Shown: positions 22,507 to 34,737, numbered from the stretch's first letter. The stretch is 64,000 bases of DNA from Valencia hispanica (GCA_963556495.2 OY747704.1:8748501-8812500); one strand, 5' to 3'. Translations and numbers: made by a program. Notes: generated from the letters alone by a model not told the origin.

Positions 22507-23833
22507 TACAAAACTGAAATCATGGATATATAGTACTGTTCAGTGGATCGGAATATTTATTTCAGTAACTCAATTCACAAAGTAAAATACATTATATTAA
22601 TTAGTTACATGTAAACTGGTCTTTTCAAGCTTTCAATTCTGTAAATTATGAAGATTTTCTGTTTACAACCAATGGAAACACATTAAACTACTGTAACAAT
22701 TTAAAAGTAGCCAAGGAAGATTGGCAATATTTGGTCTGTCTTCTGACCATACCTAATTTTAATTCAGTCCAAATCAGTACAAACATATCTTTGTGCAAGT
22801 AATATTGGAAAGGGTTTCTAACTTGAAAACAAAGACTTCTACAAGACTCTAGTGGAAACAGTGCAGACAATGGTTGTGATGGCTTCCTTTGTGTTGATAA
22901 ATTATCTAATGATTTACTCTTGCACCCAAGGATGGGGTCATTAGTTGATTATTATATCTTAAAATACCATCAGCAGTTCTTTTAAATCAATTTTTGTTAA
23001 AAAAGAGGATAGAATAGAGCAAGCCTAAAACGGTGCCTTGTTACTGCATGTTTTATGCAAATTATATATTTTTTAATTCTTCAGAGTTAATAAATATACC
23101 AAACAATCATAGTGTTTATATTCTCAAAATTATACATTTTGGGTGACTTTTCTCCCATATAAAAAACAGCCCTTACTTGGCATCACCTTCATTGTTTCTG
23201 TCAGGTTCTGTACAGCCTCAGCCTCAATCTTTCACTTACTCTGCACTGAACTGTGTTTGCCAAGCTGCTATGGTTGAATAGCCACTGTCATTGTGGCTTT
23301 ACCTTGTCTTATTGGAGAGACTGAGAAAAATTGAATTAGATGAGGGTGTCAGGATTTTTGTTCATTCTCTCAATCATTGTTTTTCATCCTGTAATCAAAA
23401 TGGATGGTCAGTGAGATTAAATCTTGACTAGTTAGTTAATTTTTCAAAGGACTTTCAAAGAATTCAGGAACACCCCCTTTAAAGCCATTTACACTTTTTT
23501 CAGCTGTTGGTGCATTTCTCTCATCAGTCTCAACATTTGAACAGCTAATGCATTTTTCAAAGTAATTACTACAAACTGCACAACCTGGTTAATAACCTGC
23601 AAAAGCATGTAACCTGCTCAAAATGGATAATCCGTTCCTCCAAAGCAGTATTTGTGTCAATGACAGTGTTACTGACAGTACATGTTGTACAATTTGGGAG
23701 ACATTTTCAGAAAAGATTGATAAAGAAATGCATAGAATTAGCTTGACAATTTTTAACGACTTGTTCAGCATTTTTTAACAGTTTTAACAGTTTCTTTCTC
23801 ATTATTGATAATACTTTAGTTTCCCCCTCCCCT
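22507..23833 (+). other. arid3 intron, no clear element
   Basis: About 1.3 kb of AT-rich intron. No repeat ends, splice-flanked exon or RNA gene was recognised. Small ORFs are all below 65 codons and look random. Confidence 0.4.
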
Positions 23834-24320
23834 CAGATTAAGAGTCTGGGTGTCATCCTCGATAGCTCACTATCTTTTCAATCTAACATCAATAGCATCA
23901 CATGGTCACCTTATTTCCATCTCTGCAACATCAATCGTCTTCGCCCCTCCTTTAATATCCACTCCGCTTTTTTACCCATCCATAGCCTGGTTACATCACG
24001 CTTAGACTACTGCAACTCTCTTCTTTTGGGCCTCCCTCGCAAAACCCTCCGCAAGCTCCAGTTGGTTCAAAATTCAGCAGCACGTGTTATAACCAAAACT
24101 CCCTTTTTTCAACACATCACCCCCATTCTCCAACAGCTCCATTGGCTTCCAGTTCAACACAGGACAGAGTACAAAATCCCCCTGCTGGTCTTTAAGGCCA
24201 TTCATAATCTCACCCCCATTCTTACCTGACAGATCTCCACGTCGTCACCTCGTCCCGCTCTCTTAGATCCTCCTCCTCATCCATCTCTCTATACCTTCCG
24301 TCCGGCTCAGCACAATGGGG

Positions 24321-26773
24321 CAAGGGCGTAGGTTTGTTTTTAAATTGCTGGGGACAATTACCATAAACATGAGTGTGGCTTGAAGATTGGTGGGGACAAT
24401 AAATAATCATTCATATATAGGTATTTATCCTTTTGATGTTTTATTATAATATACACTGTGGTGTAATAACAGGTGTAAAAATTGAAAGTTCATCATGTTT
24501 TATTTGGTTTTTCAAACGGCGCTTAAAACCATTATTAGACTGCTGTCTGGGAAAGATCATGTTTATCCTCATCGTAGCACAAAGAATAATGTTGGCTCCA
24601 TTAATAATGTGTTCTCCCCAGAAGAAGAATGCGCAACAAACAAAACAAACACATTTCCCTGGCAACCTTCACCGTTCTGTGAGCAGAAACGTCAACTGTA
24701 ACTTCACTACAGTTCTGCATAAAATAAGTATCAGCTGTGCAACATTCCAGAGAAATAAAAAGGGAGATAATTTATTGTAATACGGGGTCACGTTATTTTC
24801 CGTTTTTCTTTTTTTTTCTTTTTTTTTAACACAAGCAGTTTACAATTCACATCCCTGATCACTTGTTGCAGACACGCAGACATTTTCAACTTTACGCACA
24901 CAGTTCAGGTAACTGAATCAATCAAAAAAAGATTCCTATGAGAGCATCTGACTGATTATCATTTCAGACCTGGAAATGTATTCAAAGCATCAATATCTAA
25001 GAGCTAAGCTGACAGCACCATGGAGAGTTACGGAGGGATAGGAGCCCGTTGATGCGGCGGACACAGACTGATGGCGGTTTTAAGTCCATGGGCGGGTTAT
25101 GTTGGGATTTAATCTGGAGATAACTGTGGGTAAAGGGTCGGGTTAAAAATCATCTTAATGCATGCGGGTTGGTATAATTGGACCAGTGCAGGACTCTGCA
25201 ACAGTAAAATGTATTTGTACTGCAATTACTTTGTATTAAAAACATATGTGAGGGAAATTAGATATGCAAGCAGAAATTCTTGGGGAAACAATGTTTATCT
25301 TTATACAACTTTGAAGCAAAAATTGTGGCATGACCAGGAAATGGGCTAAAAAATATGACAGAACTCACACAGTGCATGCCCACCTTGCTCCCTGGGGGAA
25401 GCGCGCACAGAGCTGTGGCATCCATAGATGCATGGTTTAAGATAACTAATAGTGGGCAGCTTGTTCTGCAGTTAGTTTCCAAACCACGCAATTTATAATT
25501 ACATACAATTTGAGCCTGTATGATGTGTGCCAAATCAAAGCATTGCCAGTAACGGTATTATGATGGACACATTTCATTAGCAAACTTGACTTTAAGTGAC
25601 TTACAGGTTTCTTTGAAAAATAGGGTGGTGGCGGCCGGTCCCTTGTCGGGTCCCTGCTGGGGGGTGGGGTGCCCCTGGGCCCCGGCTATCCCGATCCATT
25701 GACCGGCCCGCCCTGGCGCGGCCGGTTGCAGGCGGGGCTCGTGGGCTCGTCACTGCTGCCCCCCGGGCCCCTGCATAGTAGCCACTGGACGTTCCCCTGG
25801 GGTTCTCCTTTGCTCCACTCTTGGGGGATGCGGTCGGCCCCGCCGGGTCCGCCTGGGGCTCTGGGGGTCCTTTGGACGTCTTTGCTCCGATCTCCTTCAT
25901 GTCTGCATCGATTCCTGGGAGATGGATTGATGCCTGCTCACACCAACTATCGAACACTCTTATGGAGAAACCTTATATGCACCAGCATGCTAACACACAC
26001 ACACACATAGATGTGGGGTCTCTGGTGTTTAAGGATATATTCTTGGGCTGAAGTTATCATTACTAGAGCTTGATTAATTGGTACCATGAGTTTTTCTGTG
26101 ACATTGTTGTTGTATTTTTATATCTATTTTTGTGTGATGTGGTTGTGTAGTTCTTAGTTCACAATGTTTGTTTTGTTTTGTCAATGTTCCTTTTTCGTGT
26201 TTTGTTTTGTTTTTCCCCCTCTCTCTGCCGTCCTGTGGGTATGGAGGCAGACTTCAATGTCTTCCTGGGTTTTCTTTGTTCCCCTTCCTCTCTTGTATTT
26301 TCAACTCACCCTAAAAAGAAAAGAAGAAGAAAAAATATAAATAAATAAATAGTTCCTCATGTCCTAATTCTTCTTTTTTGCTGCCATCCTTACTCGCTTC
26401 TGACACTCATGTGTCAACCACGTTGCACCTGAGTCCTCTCGCGGACTGGAAAGTTCTCCTTGCAGTTTTGGCGCTGCTAACAACCAAACATAGCTGCAGA
26501 GTCACACCTGACAGCAGGGAAAGGCACAGCCAATCACATTGGCCATATATGTTACGGGAGGTAGGACTCCAGTAGAGAACGTAATTAAACTCTTTCTGCA
26601 CCTCTAGGTGAATGAGCCGTTGACAGATTGGTATTTTTCTTTCTCTTTTTTGCTTTCTATCGGGTTTGGTTTTGTTTCCTGGAGGAGATTAAATTATTGG
26701 TGGGGACAATTCAATAATCGCTGGATATTGGTGGGGACATGTCCCTTCCGTCCATGCTAATTCTAAACTCTTG
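24321..26773. mobile_element. hAT-type non-autonomous element, 2.45 kb, 8-bp target duplication
   Basis: Inserted into L2 and flanked by the direct repeat CAATGGGG (24313-24320 and 26774-26781). The ends are CAAGGGCGTAGGTTTG and, inverted, CAAGAGTTTAGAATT, an imperfect terminal repeat. Subterminal sequences near both ends carry the motif TTGGTGGGGACA (24380, 26698, 26727), the kind of repeated site hAT transposases bind. An 8-bp duplication is diagnostic for hAT. No transposase ORF was found; a 5'-truncated L1 tail is embedded at 25625-26345. Confidence 0.75.
25625..26345 (+). mobile_element. L1-like LINE 3' UTR copy, 5'-truncated
   Basis: Plus-strand copy of the last part of the GC-rich UTR of the element at 16020-20060. 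Shared segments include TGCATCGATTCCTGGGAGAT, ACACTCTTATGGAGAAACCT and TTAAGGATATATTCTTGGGC. It ends in an A-rich tail (26313-26350, AAAAAGAAAAGAAGAAG then AAATAAATAAATA). It begins abruptly inside the UTR, so it is 5'-truncated and codes for nothing. A short AAATAG on both sides may be a target duplication, but this is weak. Confidence 0.85.
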
Positions 26774-27038
26774 CAATGGGGAGTAGAGCCTTCTGATGCT
26801 CTGCTCCCAAACTTTGGAACTCTCTTCCCCCTCACATCAGGAACATTAACTCGCTTACAGAATTCAAAACGAAACTCAAAACTTATCTGTTCAAAATGTT
26901 CTACCTATCCTGAGACCTACAGTGTCTTGTTTATTTGTACCATGTGTTATCTATATTTTATTGATTAATTTATTTTTCTTATGTTCTTATAATGTACAGT
27001 GACCATGAGTGTCCAGAAAGGTGCTTTTAAATAAAATG

Positions 27039-27039
<1 letters not shown>

Positions 27040-27084
<45 letters not shown>
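27040..27084. repeat. (ATT)n microsatellite
   Basis: About 15 tandem ATT units directly at the 3' end of the split L2. It probably grew from the short tandem tail that this LINE type carries at its terminus. Confidence 0.95.
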
Positions 27085-27184
27085 TGTAATGACTCAAGAA
27101 ATGCTATGAGGAGTTTAAGTTTTATATGGAATGAATATTCAACTTTCATAACTACGGTATACCAATTTTGACAGACATGATATA

Positions 27185-27640
27185 AGCAAATTTAAAACAG
27201 ATTGGCCTCTCTGGTGCTGTTCACAAATGGTTCACATCCCATCTCACAGACAGGACTTTTATGGTGAATTCAGATACCTGCTCTTCTAGGGTCCACAGGA
27301 TTACATGTGGTGTGCCCCAGGGTTCAATTTTAGGCCCAGTGCTTTTTAACCTTTATATGCTCCCTCTTGGTAGCATCATCAGAAGACATGGAGTTAACTT
27401 TCACAGTTATGCTGACGATACACAGTTGTACGTACATCTCCATGTCTCCTGATGACACACGACTAATGGATGCACTTTTTAACTGCATTTTAGACATCAA
27501 ATCCTGGATGGCAGAAAACTTTCTCCAGCTCAACCAGGACAGTTTTAGTCATCTGTCCTGAGGCTCAGAGAGAGAAACTTTTGTCAAAACTACAATCACT
27601 GTCTTTTAATCCTTCTTTACAAGATCTGTGTAACCAGGGT
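27185..27640 (+). pseudogene. L2-clade RT fragment with YADD box
   Basis: Plus-strand fragment of a LINE reverse transcriptase: HKWFTSHLTDRTFMVNSDTC, CGVPQGSILGPVLFNLYMLP and FHSYADDTQLYVHLHVS, then after a frameshift SPDDTRLMDALFNCILDIKS and WMAENFLQLNQD. The YADD catalytic pair is intact. Stops and at least two frameshifts follow, and neither a 5' nor 3' element end is recognisable. It is probably a separate L2 copy from the one ending at 27030. Confidence 0.78.
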
Positions 27641-27649
27641 GCACAATAT

Positions 27650-28678
27650 AAGAACTGTTCCAAGACAGTTCATTAGACGTCGATCCTGCAGGCCATCCAG
27701 CCTGCATTTGGGCCACACGGTCCTTAAATCCTGTACAGTTTTTTTTTTATAACTCTTCCTTTTCTTGCTCAACCACGGACACAATTCGCTCTCCTCCTAG
27801 TGGACTGAACCTCCTTCAAGGCAAAGTAGGACTGAACCGGTTCATTTATACTAGTATTGTGTCTGGGCGGAGATTAATAGAGAAAATAGAGTTTTAACGA
27901 GTTAGATCTCGTTCATTGTTGCTTAAAGTGTTTTTAAGCGCTGTACCTGTTTGCTCATTTTTGCGTCGTTGCACGTATAAGTCTGAGCTGAAATTGCTGT
28001 TTGAAACTGTTTTATCCTGAGCAGATCACGCCTTTCTTTCCTTTTCCCTCCTCTCCTTTACTCTCTCTCTCTCTCTCTCTCTCTGATCACTCCATTGGGA
28101 GAGTCGGGCTCGGTCCGGCCTGCGTTAGCTGGTCTTAGCTGAAAAGTTTAACTCCATTGTCTTTAGTCTGTCGCTAAAGCAGAGGCCTACCACATGGACG
28201 CTTTCCCCGTGTGCTCCTTTAGCCAAAGCTAGTTTTATGACTCTTTCTTAGGCTCCATGTGCTGTCCTCCATCTTGGCACAGAGCTGAGATTTATGACTT
28301 TGTCCCACAGCCTATCTGTGACTTGGGCTCCCTGGAGTGAGGGCCCCCCTCCTTTTCTGACCCGAACCTCAGCTGTCTCACTGATTTCATTTCATGCTAA
28401 TTGTGTTTAATGTTCACCTATTATTATTGTCTAAGATCTGTAGTAAGTTTTGCATGCTTTAGAATAGATGGGATTTTCTATTTTCTAAATAAAGTCCCCT
28501 TAACTTAAAGAGAAGTTGTCTGGGATTACTTGGAGTGATGCGTACAATTAATGTCCACAGCGTAAGAACTTATTCCTTAATTTGTTTAATTATCTCAGCC
28601 TTATCAGGCTGGTAATCATAAACATAAACTGAGACTGAACAATTTGGCTGTATATATAAATGTTCCTGGAATCCAACA
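27650..28678 (+). mobile_element. Retrovirus-like LTR (copy 3)
   Basis: Non-coding plus-strand block ending TTCCTGGAATCCAACA at 28678, next to a primer-binding-like site TGGTGCCCCTAAACTTGG at 28682-28699. The middle shares segments with the copy at 59700-60738: GTGTCTGGGCGGAGAT, CGTTCATTGTTGCTT, TAACTCCATTG, GTTTTGCATGCTTTAGAATA. AATAAA at 28488 could be the polyadenylation signal, with R and U5 after it. The upstream boundary is uncertain. A (CT)n run sits inside. No internal coding region follows, apart from leader to about 28800. Confidence 0.6.
28061..28084. repeat. (CT)n microsatellite
   Basis: Twelve perfect CT units within the LTR at 27650-28678, in a pyrimidine-rich region where the 59700 copy also has CTCTCTCTC at the same relative place. 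Confidence 0.95.
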
Positions 28679-28800
28679 GGATGGTGCCCCTAAACTTGGT
28701 AATTTTTACATAAAATTATTAATCTGATTAATAATTGCCCTAGGCAATTATTCATATTTATTCATAGCCAAATTCTACCTATCTGCGGCACAACATAATG
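28679..28800 (+). other. Primer-binding-like site and LTR leader
   Basis: Begins with TGGTGCCCC four bases after the LTR end CCAACA. The leader ATTAATCTGATTAATAATTG and TTATTCATAGCCAAA matches, in the other orientation, 5713-5847, and in the same orientation 20830-21390. It shows the intact version of the site that the TTAA MITE invaded. Confidence 0.6.
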
Positions 28801-29184
28801 ATACTAAATATGTCCAGATTGATTACTGGGGAAGGGATGAAATATTGATCCAAAGTCAAACTGTTTTTTACCGGGACGTCTGAGAGTCAAATGATTGTTG
28901 GTTATAACTTTGAACTTCGGATAATAATTAATCTGTCACGTCCCGAAATGAATCCTAACCTGCTGTTGCAGCTCAGATTGTGTTAGCTCAGGTGTGCTGC
29001 TCACCTGAGCTCCACTGCCCCGGTAAAAACGGCTCTGACGACCATGACTGAACATTGGGTATTTTTTCTACAATTTGTCTGTGAAACTGCACTTCCGTTT
29101 CGGCATTTTAGTTGCACATTACAAGCATGCAGCGCAGTTCCTCATTTGTTTTGTGGGCAGTGGCTGCTTTTAAAGAGAGGTAAA
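28801..29184 (+). other. arid3 intron, no clear element
   Basis: No coding frame or repeat boundary recognised. A short palindrome-like stretch with AGCTCAGGTG and CACCTGAGCT is at 28986-29010. Confidence 0.35.
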
Positions 29185-29308
29185 CCAGGTGCAATATGGG
29201 GGTAAACCCAGACATTTAATGATATTTTAAAAAATTCCCCCGGACATAATTTCATGGCCAAAAAGGAGGACATGTCCGGGCAAAAGAGTACGTATGGTCA
29301 CCCTAGTC
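29185..29308 (-). mobile_element. hAT-like MITE end (TAGGGTGACCATACG)
   Basis: On the minus strand the sequence starts CTAGGGTGACCATACGTACT at 29309 and continues with CCCGGACATGTCCTCCTTTT, a terminus I recognise from abundant vertebrate hAT-type elements. The partner end is not visible, so it is a fragment. Confidence 0.5.
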
Positions 29309-30275
29309 TAGTCATGTGTTATCCCAAGTCCTTTAGTAATACAATAAAAACATGACATTACATAAAAAGGACTGTTAAATGCAAACATTTAGCAAATCAA
29401 CAAATAAAACACAGTAGATATGAAATATTTGAGCAATAATTGGCATTTACAGGAAAACTTCAGTAAACATAAATCTTCTCAGTCTTAGTTAAAAGTAGCC
29501 AGTAGTTTCGGCCTATTTCCACTTTTCATGGAATTGGTTCCAGAGCTGAAATACACTACTTAAGAGGTGTTAAGGTTATCAGAGAGGTTATGAAATTAAT
29601 TACATTGTTTCTCTGTGTTGTTCAGGTGATAATAGATCTGTGGTTTTAGAAGATGGTTTACGGTCAATAACAGTTTTTTGAAGTTTCCAGGGCTGCAATT
29701 TATGATGTTCATGTTGTATTGTGATTTTGCTGTGGGGAGGGATTTGAAGTAGGCTTCCTGATGCAGACGGTAGGCCAGTTTGTTGAAAGCCAAACCAGAT
29801 TCCAAAGATCTCCACTCCAGAGCACAACCTGCTCTGTTCTCTGAAACACAGGGCTGAGAAAGTGACAGAAACCAATTTGGTTTCTGTCGGGCGAGTGTCT
29901 CGAGGATTTCTATAATAGTGATCAACAGTTTGAGATATTGATAAATGAGGATAAACAGTGCAGATATTTTCAATGTCCATGCTCAAGATAGCACGGCTTA
30001 CATTTGTCAGATTCCTGAACTGTAATCGTCTTTTCAGCTTGTTGTGCGAAGCTCAAAATGGCACTTCACACAAAACAATTTTGTGATCAGACACCCATAG
30101 TTTATACAACTACATATTGTTAATCGGGGCACAGTAAGTAATAACCAGGTCATGGATATGCCCCAGTTGTGCTACATGATTACAACAATGTTTGGCTCAC
30201 ACAACCATTAACAATTATGATTTATAACGGATGCAGTTATTATTTAAGTTAGAGTTTCTTTTAGTTAAACAAATT
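29309..30275 (+). other. arid3 intron, two unassigned minus-strand ORFs
   Basis: Two overlapping minus-strand frames of about 125 codons at 29596-29986 have no motif I recognise and overlap each other almost fully, so at most one could be real and neither looks like a known family. The rest is AT-rich intron. It may contain internal sequence of the LTR element whose primer-binding-like site lies at 30276-30285. Confidence 0.35.
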
Positions 30276-30291
30276 GGGGCACCGACTTGTA

Positions 30292-31482
30292 TGTCAGGAA
30301 TTATTAGCCAAACATTCTCAGTCTCTGTCAGTGTTTGAAGGAATTAAATTAAATGCATCAAAACAGCAGACACTGCATGCAGACACCAAAATTAACACAA
30401 ACAAGTTATCTCCAAAGCATGAGAATTTGACAAAATAGATCAACTTTACCTACACTACCAACATGTAAACTAACTAAAGTGAAACGAAGAAAATGAATAA
30501 TGCACAAAATGATAAAATCCACTAAATCCACTTAGAATCATGATAATGAAGCAAATGGAATAATGCTAAAAAAACTCTTAGACTAATTAACTAGTTAATA
30601 ATAGTAAAATTTCAGACAAACAACAACAACAATGCAGCAATATCACAGGTCAGCATGAATATTCATGTGTTGAAGACAGAGCTTGTGATGATAAAGGGTG
30701 TGTGTGGCTAGAGAAGGGCTGGTATCCTGCATGTTTTAGTTCTTTCCCTAATTCATAATACCTGATTGAACTTTGACATGCTGAGGAGGGAGTTGGACCA
30801 GCTGTAGGGGCTGATATATATCTAAAACTGGCAGGATACAGGCCCTTGGAGCCTGGAGTTGGACACCTCTAATCTAAGTCATTCAAATTTCAAGTAATGT
30901 CTCTGCTTGGACACATAGAGGAAGAAATTGAGGTTAGGTCCTGTGTTATGGAGATCCCCAACAACTTCTAGTCCAAAGCGGCGTCCACAAAACCAGACCT
31001 AAGAAGAAAAAAACTAATGAAACAGGCAAAGCTGGTGCACTCTTAATAGAGGTAATGGGTTGTTGGGTTGCAAAATGAATTGAAAAGCTGCTAGTCAACT
31101 TTGATGATCAGAAGTGGCTTCTGTTTGTCTTCTGGGATAACTGGTCTGCACTGGTTAATTCAGTTCAGAGCCGGATAAGCCAGTCACAGTTTCAGCTGTT
31201 AATTAAGACCACTGGTTGCACATAAACCATATCCTAAAGCTCTTTCAGCTTACATTTCGAATGTTTTAAAGTCCTCCTTCCCGTCCAGCAGATCAGAACA
31301 AAAATAATCCCCATGTGAATTCTGCCTCCTGTTTGGGGATACATCCAAAGTGAAAGATGCTGACTTGTTGGAAGTCTCTACTATATATAACTTTTTTGAC
31401 ATCATTGGGCTTGTAGTTGAGTACTATCAATGCTGGGAAATGCAGCCCGATCAGTCAGTTTTCAGAAGAATGGATCCCAACA
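30292..31482 (-). mobile_element. Retrovirus-like LTR (copy 4)
   Basis: Minus-strand LTR of about 1.2 kb. It starts TGTTGGGATCCATTCTTCTG at 31482 and ends CCTGACA at 30292, followed by a degenerate TCGGTGCCCC primer-binding-like site at 30276-30285. The start shares GCATTTCCCAGCATT and GATGACATCAAAG-type segments with the copies at 49969 and 59700. A TATA-like TTATATATAG lies near 31390. A short dispersed repeat is nested at 30715-30880. Confidence 0.65.
30715..30880. repeat. Short dispersed repeat nested in LTR
   Basis: Bounded by AGAAGGGCTGGTATCCTGCA and CTTGGAGCCTGGAGTTGGAC then ACCTCT. The second phrase is a frequent terminus of short fish repeats. The two ends give an imperfect inverted match (GGTATCCTGC with GCAGGATAC), so it is probably a MITE. 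The LTR relatives lack it. Confidence 0.5.
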
Positions 31483-34414
31483 CCCCTTAGTGTGTGTGGG
31501 AATATCAACATGCTGCTGTGTGAACTCTAACATTACATGAGGAAGAGTCAGTGTGATTGCTGAAATCTCCGAGTATAATAATATTTGTTGATGTAGTATA
31601 TAGTGATATGAAAAGTTCCTGTATTTCCGTGATGAAAACTGGTTCAGGTTTTGGTGATCATTATAGTAGAAAAAGTGACATAGGGTATGGATGCTTAAAT
31701 TTTAGTGCCAGGCATTCAAATGAGGATAGTTGTGGGAGAGGACTAGAGAACAATTACAGAATAGAGCAGTGAATAATTGCTAGGCCCCGGCACAACCAGT
31801 GTTGGGACCTTACACTCACAGCCAGAGGATAGCAGTGTAATGGAGAATGGAGGACAGCGGCTCCTGTCACAGAAAATCCACAACAGGACACAGGACCCAA
31901 GAGAGCAGGCCAGGTGAAATTCATTGGTTTAATATTTCCGTGCCTTTCCCTCTGTTTGTCTGTTAGCAACATAACTCAAAATTTTGAGGAAATGTCCACA
32001 ATGAGACACATACTTTTATATTTTTAAACATATTCACCCGAAAATATTTTTGAATTTCTACAATAAACTATGGATTTTACATACATTTTTCAAGTTTAAG
32101 TCCGCATTGAATTCTCCTATTTTAATTGTTCCATCACCAAATATACCTTAGTATGCATTAATATGCACAGTGAAAACTGTCTAAGCTTTACCGCAGAAAC
32201 TAAAATCTACAGTGTTCCTTATCTCTGTTCTTGGGGGACATAAGGAACGGCACAGCTGAAACAGCTGCTTTGCAAACACCAGCCAATAGTGTGTCAAATA
32301 GCACTGTGTATAGGTATTTCAGCTTCCCATGCTACAATTTATATATTAGATATGTTCCACAAGTCATTTGGGGCCATGTTCCACAGAAAAATCAGCAAAT
32401 CGGTGAATCTGTGAAAACTGAACTGCACATTGGCAAATAAGTAATAAAAGAGCAGAGTGTTCTGGTACAATACATGATCAGGTTTTGACAGCTGTTAAAC
32501 TAGCTAGTTATACACCTTATCCCTTGTCTTCAGATGAAGAGTTGAATAAAAACTGATAAACAGTTGGTTTCCACTGTGCCATTGCATTAATTGTTCGTCC
32601 TATGAGTTAAAGCGCAAAGTCAATGAGCTGGTGAAATTCTCATCCCATTATCGGCTTGGAGGTACAAAGTTAATGCCTCAGCAACGAAGCAAGGCATAAA
32701 GATGATCACCACACTAACAGAGATCCTGATGCTCCATATTGTTCTAATTACAAAGTCCTATTTCCTTAAGTAATGAAAAATTACGTCAAGAGAAGTTTAT
32801 TCTCAGTGTCAAAATGACACATGGTCTGATAAGACAGTCGGTGCAAACAAAAGCCTCCGTTATGTCACTTAGTGGATGGAATGACAGATTCACCAATTAC
32901 AGTACTGAAATGAGATTGATCATCTTTAAGAAACCTGCATCTTCAAAAACATTTTGTAGATTTAATTATTTTATCTGCTATAATGAATTTAAACTGTAAA
33001 AGTTCAAGGCTGTGTGTGTATCAATTCAGGAGTTTTTATTTCTTTTTTGTTTTTATCTGTTTTAATAATTCCTATTCCTGATCTATCTTTTAATGCTAGT
33101 TCATCTTTTTCTCACGTTTTGTAACTTAATACTCGCAGTTTCCAAGCCACTACTGATGTTTACCACTTGTTAGCAGTAAACCAGGAGGACTTCAGCTGCT
33201 GTCAGAAGTGCATTATATGTTTACAAAATTTTGTTTTTACAGATTGCATAAATTCTGGTCAGATTCAAGTAAAAGATTTTCTCAAAATACAAAGACTTAG
33301 TTGAAACCTTGTCCACTTATGAGACCGGTATAAAGTTGCAATAGTTGCATCCTATCGAACTCAGATTGAAAGAAAGTGCAGCCTAAATTGACAGAGTAAC
33401 ATAGAAAAAAAAAACTTACTTAGAACAAGTGAAGCACATCTTAGGGTTTTTGGAAGAAGTCACCAGAATAAAACCAGCACAGGTAGAAGGACACTGTGGA
33501 ACAGCAAAAAGGTTCTGTTAGCAGTTTCCTATAGAGGCAAAACTGCTAATGTTGTAACACTTTGATCTATGAGACAAATTGTCTTTCCTAGAATTTAAAA
33601 TTATTCTTTTGCTGATATTGTGCTGGGTTCTTTCTTTTTTAGTGAATAATGTTGACGTATGCAACCTTACACCTTTGTTGGACTTGTATTGAAAGTACAG
33701 GAGGACATCAGTCTTGGTTAATAAAGTGTTATTCTTTTACTTCCCATTACAGTGAAATGAAGCCTTAATTACTGGGTTTAATTAATGCAAATTAGCCACC
33801 ATAGACAATTCCTCAGTACTTCTTCCCTCAACTGTAAAGGCCCCTCTGCTGTCGTTTGCATTATTTTCCTGCCTCTATTGATTGCCATTATGGTAAATTC
33901 AATAGGCACAATGGAACTCTGTCAGCAAATGCAGGTTAATTATCTCAGGGTCAACTACTATGGAACTGTCTCAAAAGCCCTCTTTCTTTCTTCTGATCTG
34001 ACACTAAACTGCAAATAGAATGTATTGGATCCTCTTTATCTGATAAATAAGGTGTCGTTCTGTAATGTTTCAAACAGGTCCAAAACTAAATAATCTGGGA
34101 TTCTTCAGCTTTTCCCACTCTAAATACATGCCTGGTACTTGGATTGTTTGTCGTTCCACAACATAAAGTTTTTCTTTGATTCGAACCTTTTTTCATATCA
34201 CATAAGAACAATAGGTACAATGTGTTTTAGTTTGAAGAGAACACTGGATAAGATGCTAAAAACTTTTAAAAGTTGCATTCTCCTTATTTAACACAGCTGT
34301 CAGACATTTGACTGGTTTAAGATTAACTGCCCTTATAAGAAGATGCAAAAGCCTATTGATGGGAGGAACCAAGATAATAGAATTGATCCTGAATATTGTG
34401 TTTGCTTTCTGCAG
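31483..34414 (+). other. arid3 intron, nothing recognised
   Basis: About 2.9 kb without repeat ends, known coding domains or RNA genes, just before the second visible exon. Small ORFs are below 80 codons and do not sit between splice sites. It is the longest apparently repeat-free stretch of the window and so the best place to look for conserved regulatory sequence. Confidence 0.4.
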
Positions 34415-34598
34415 GGACTCCAGTGAATCGGATTCCTATCATGGCAAAGCAGGTGCTGGATCTCTACATGCTCTACAAGCTCGTCACAGAAAAAGGCGGC
34501 TTAGTGGAAGTCATCAATAAAAAGATATGGCGTGAGATTACCAAAGGTCTTCACCTCCCTACCTCTATTACCAGTGCAGCATTTACTCTCCGAACACA
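34415..34598 (+). CDS. arid3: arid3 exon (ARID domain core)
   Basis: A 184-base exon after a CTTTCTGCAG acceptor and before GTAAGT. The first two bases complete the Gly codon of the exon at 2437. It encodes TPVNRIPIMAKQVLDLYMLY, KLVTEKGGLVEVINKKIWRE, ITKGLHLPTSITSAAFTLRT and two bases of a Gln codon. This is the helix-turn-helix core of the ARID, which contacts AT-rich DNA. No stop or odd residue is visible. The sequence is almost identical to what is known of ARID3 proteins, showing strong selection, in contrast to its surroundings. Confidence 0.97.
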
Positions 34599-34737
34599 GT
34601 AAGTATGACCAAAACGCTGCTAAGTTTCACCAAAGATAATTTTAGGGCTAGATGTATTTTTCATATTGGAGACATACTATTAAATATAGTCTGTAAAGGA
34701 AAGAAAATATATTTAAAATACTATAATTTCACATAGT

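Larger units (their letters stand above)
23834..27030 (+). mobile_element. L2-clade LINE end, split by a hAT element
   Basis: Plus-strand L2 pol C-terminus in two parts, 23834-24320 and 26774-27030. The first reads [57 protein letters not shown] and [20 protein letters not shown]. The second has the final block (SYSAPKLWNSLP-like, FKTKLKTYLFKMFY). The 3' end merges with an (ATT)n run. Removing 24321-26773 plus one CAATGGGG restores a continuous pol. It is a different, more diverged L2 lineage than those at 3446 and 11472. Confidence 0.8.

Noticed and set aside
29596..29986. Two overlapping minus-strand ORFs of about 125 codons
   Set aside because: No recognisable motif, no splice or promoter context, and mutual overlap. 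Could be a decayed repeat but I cannot support a gene.
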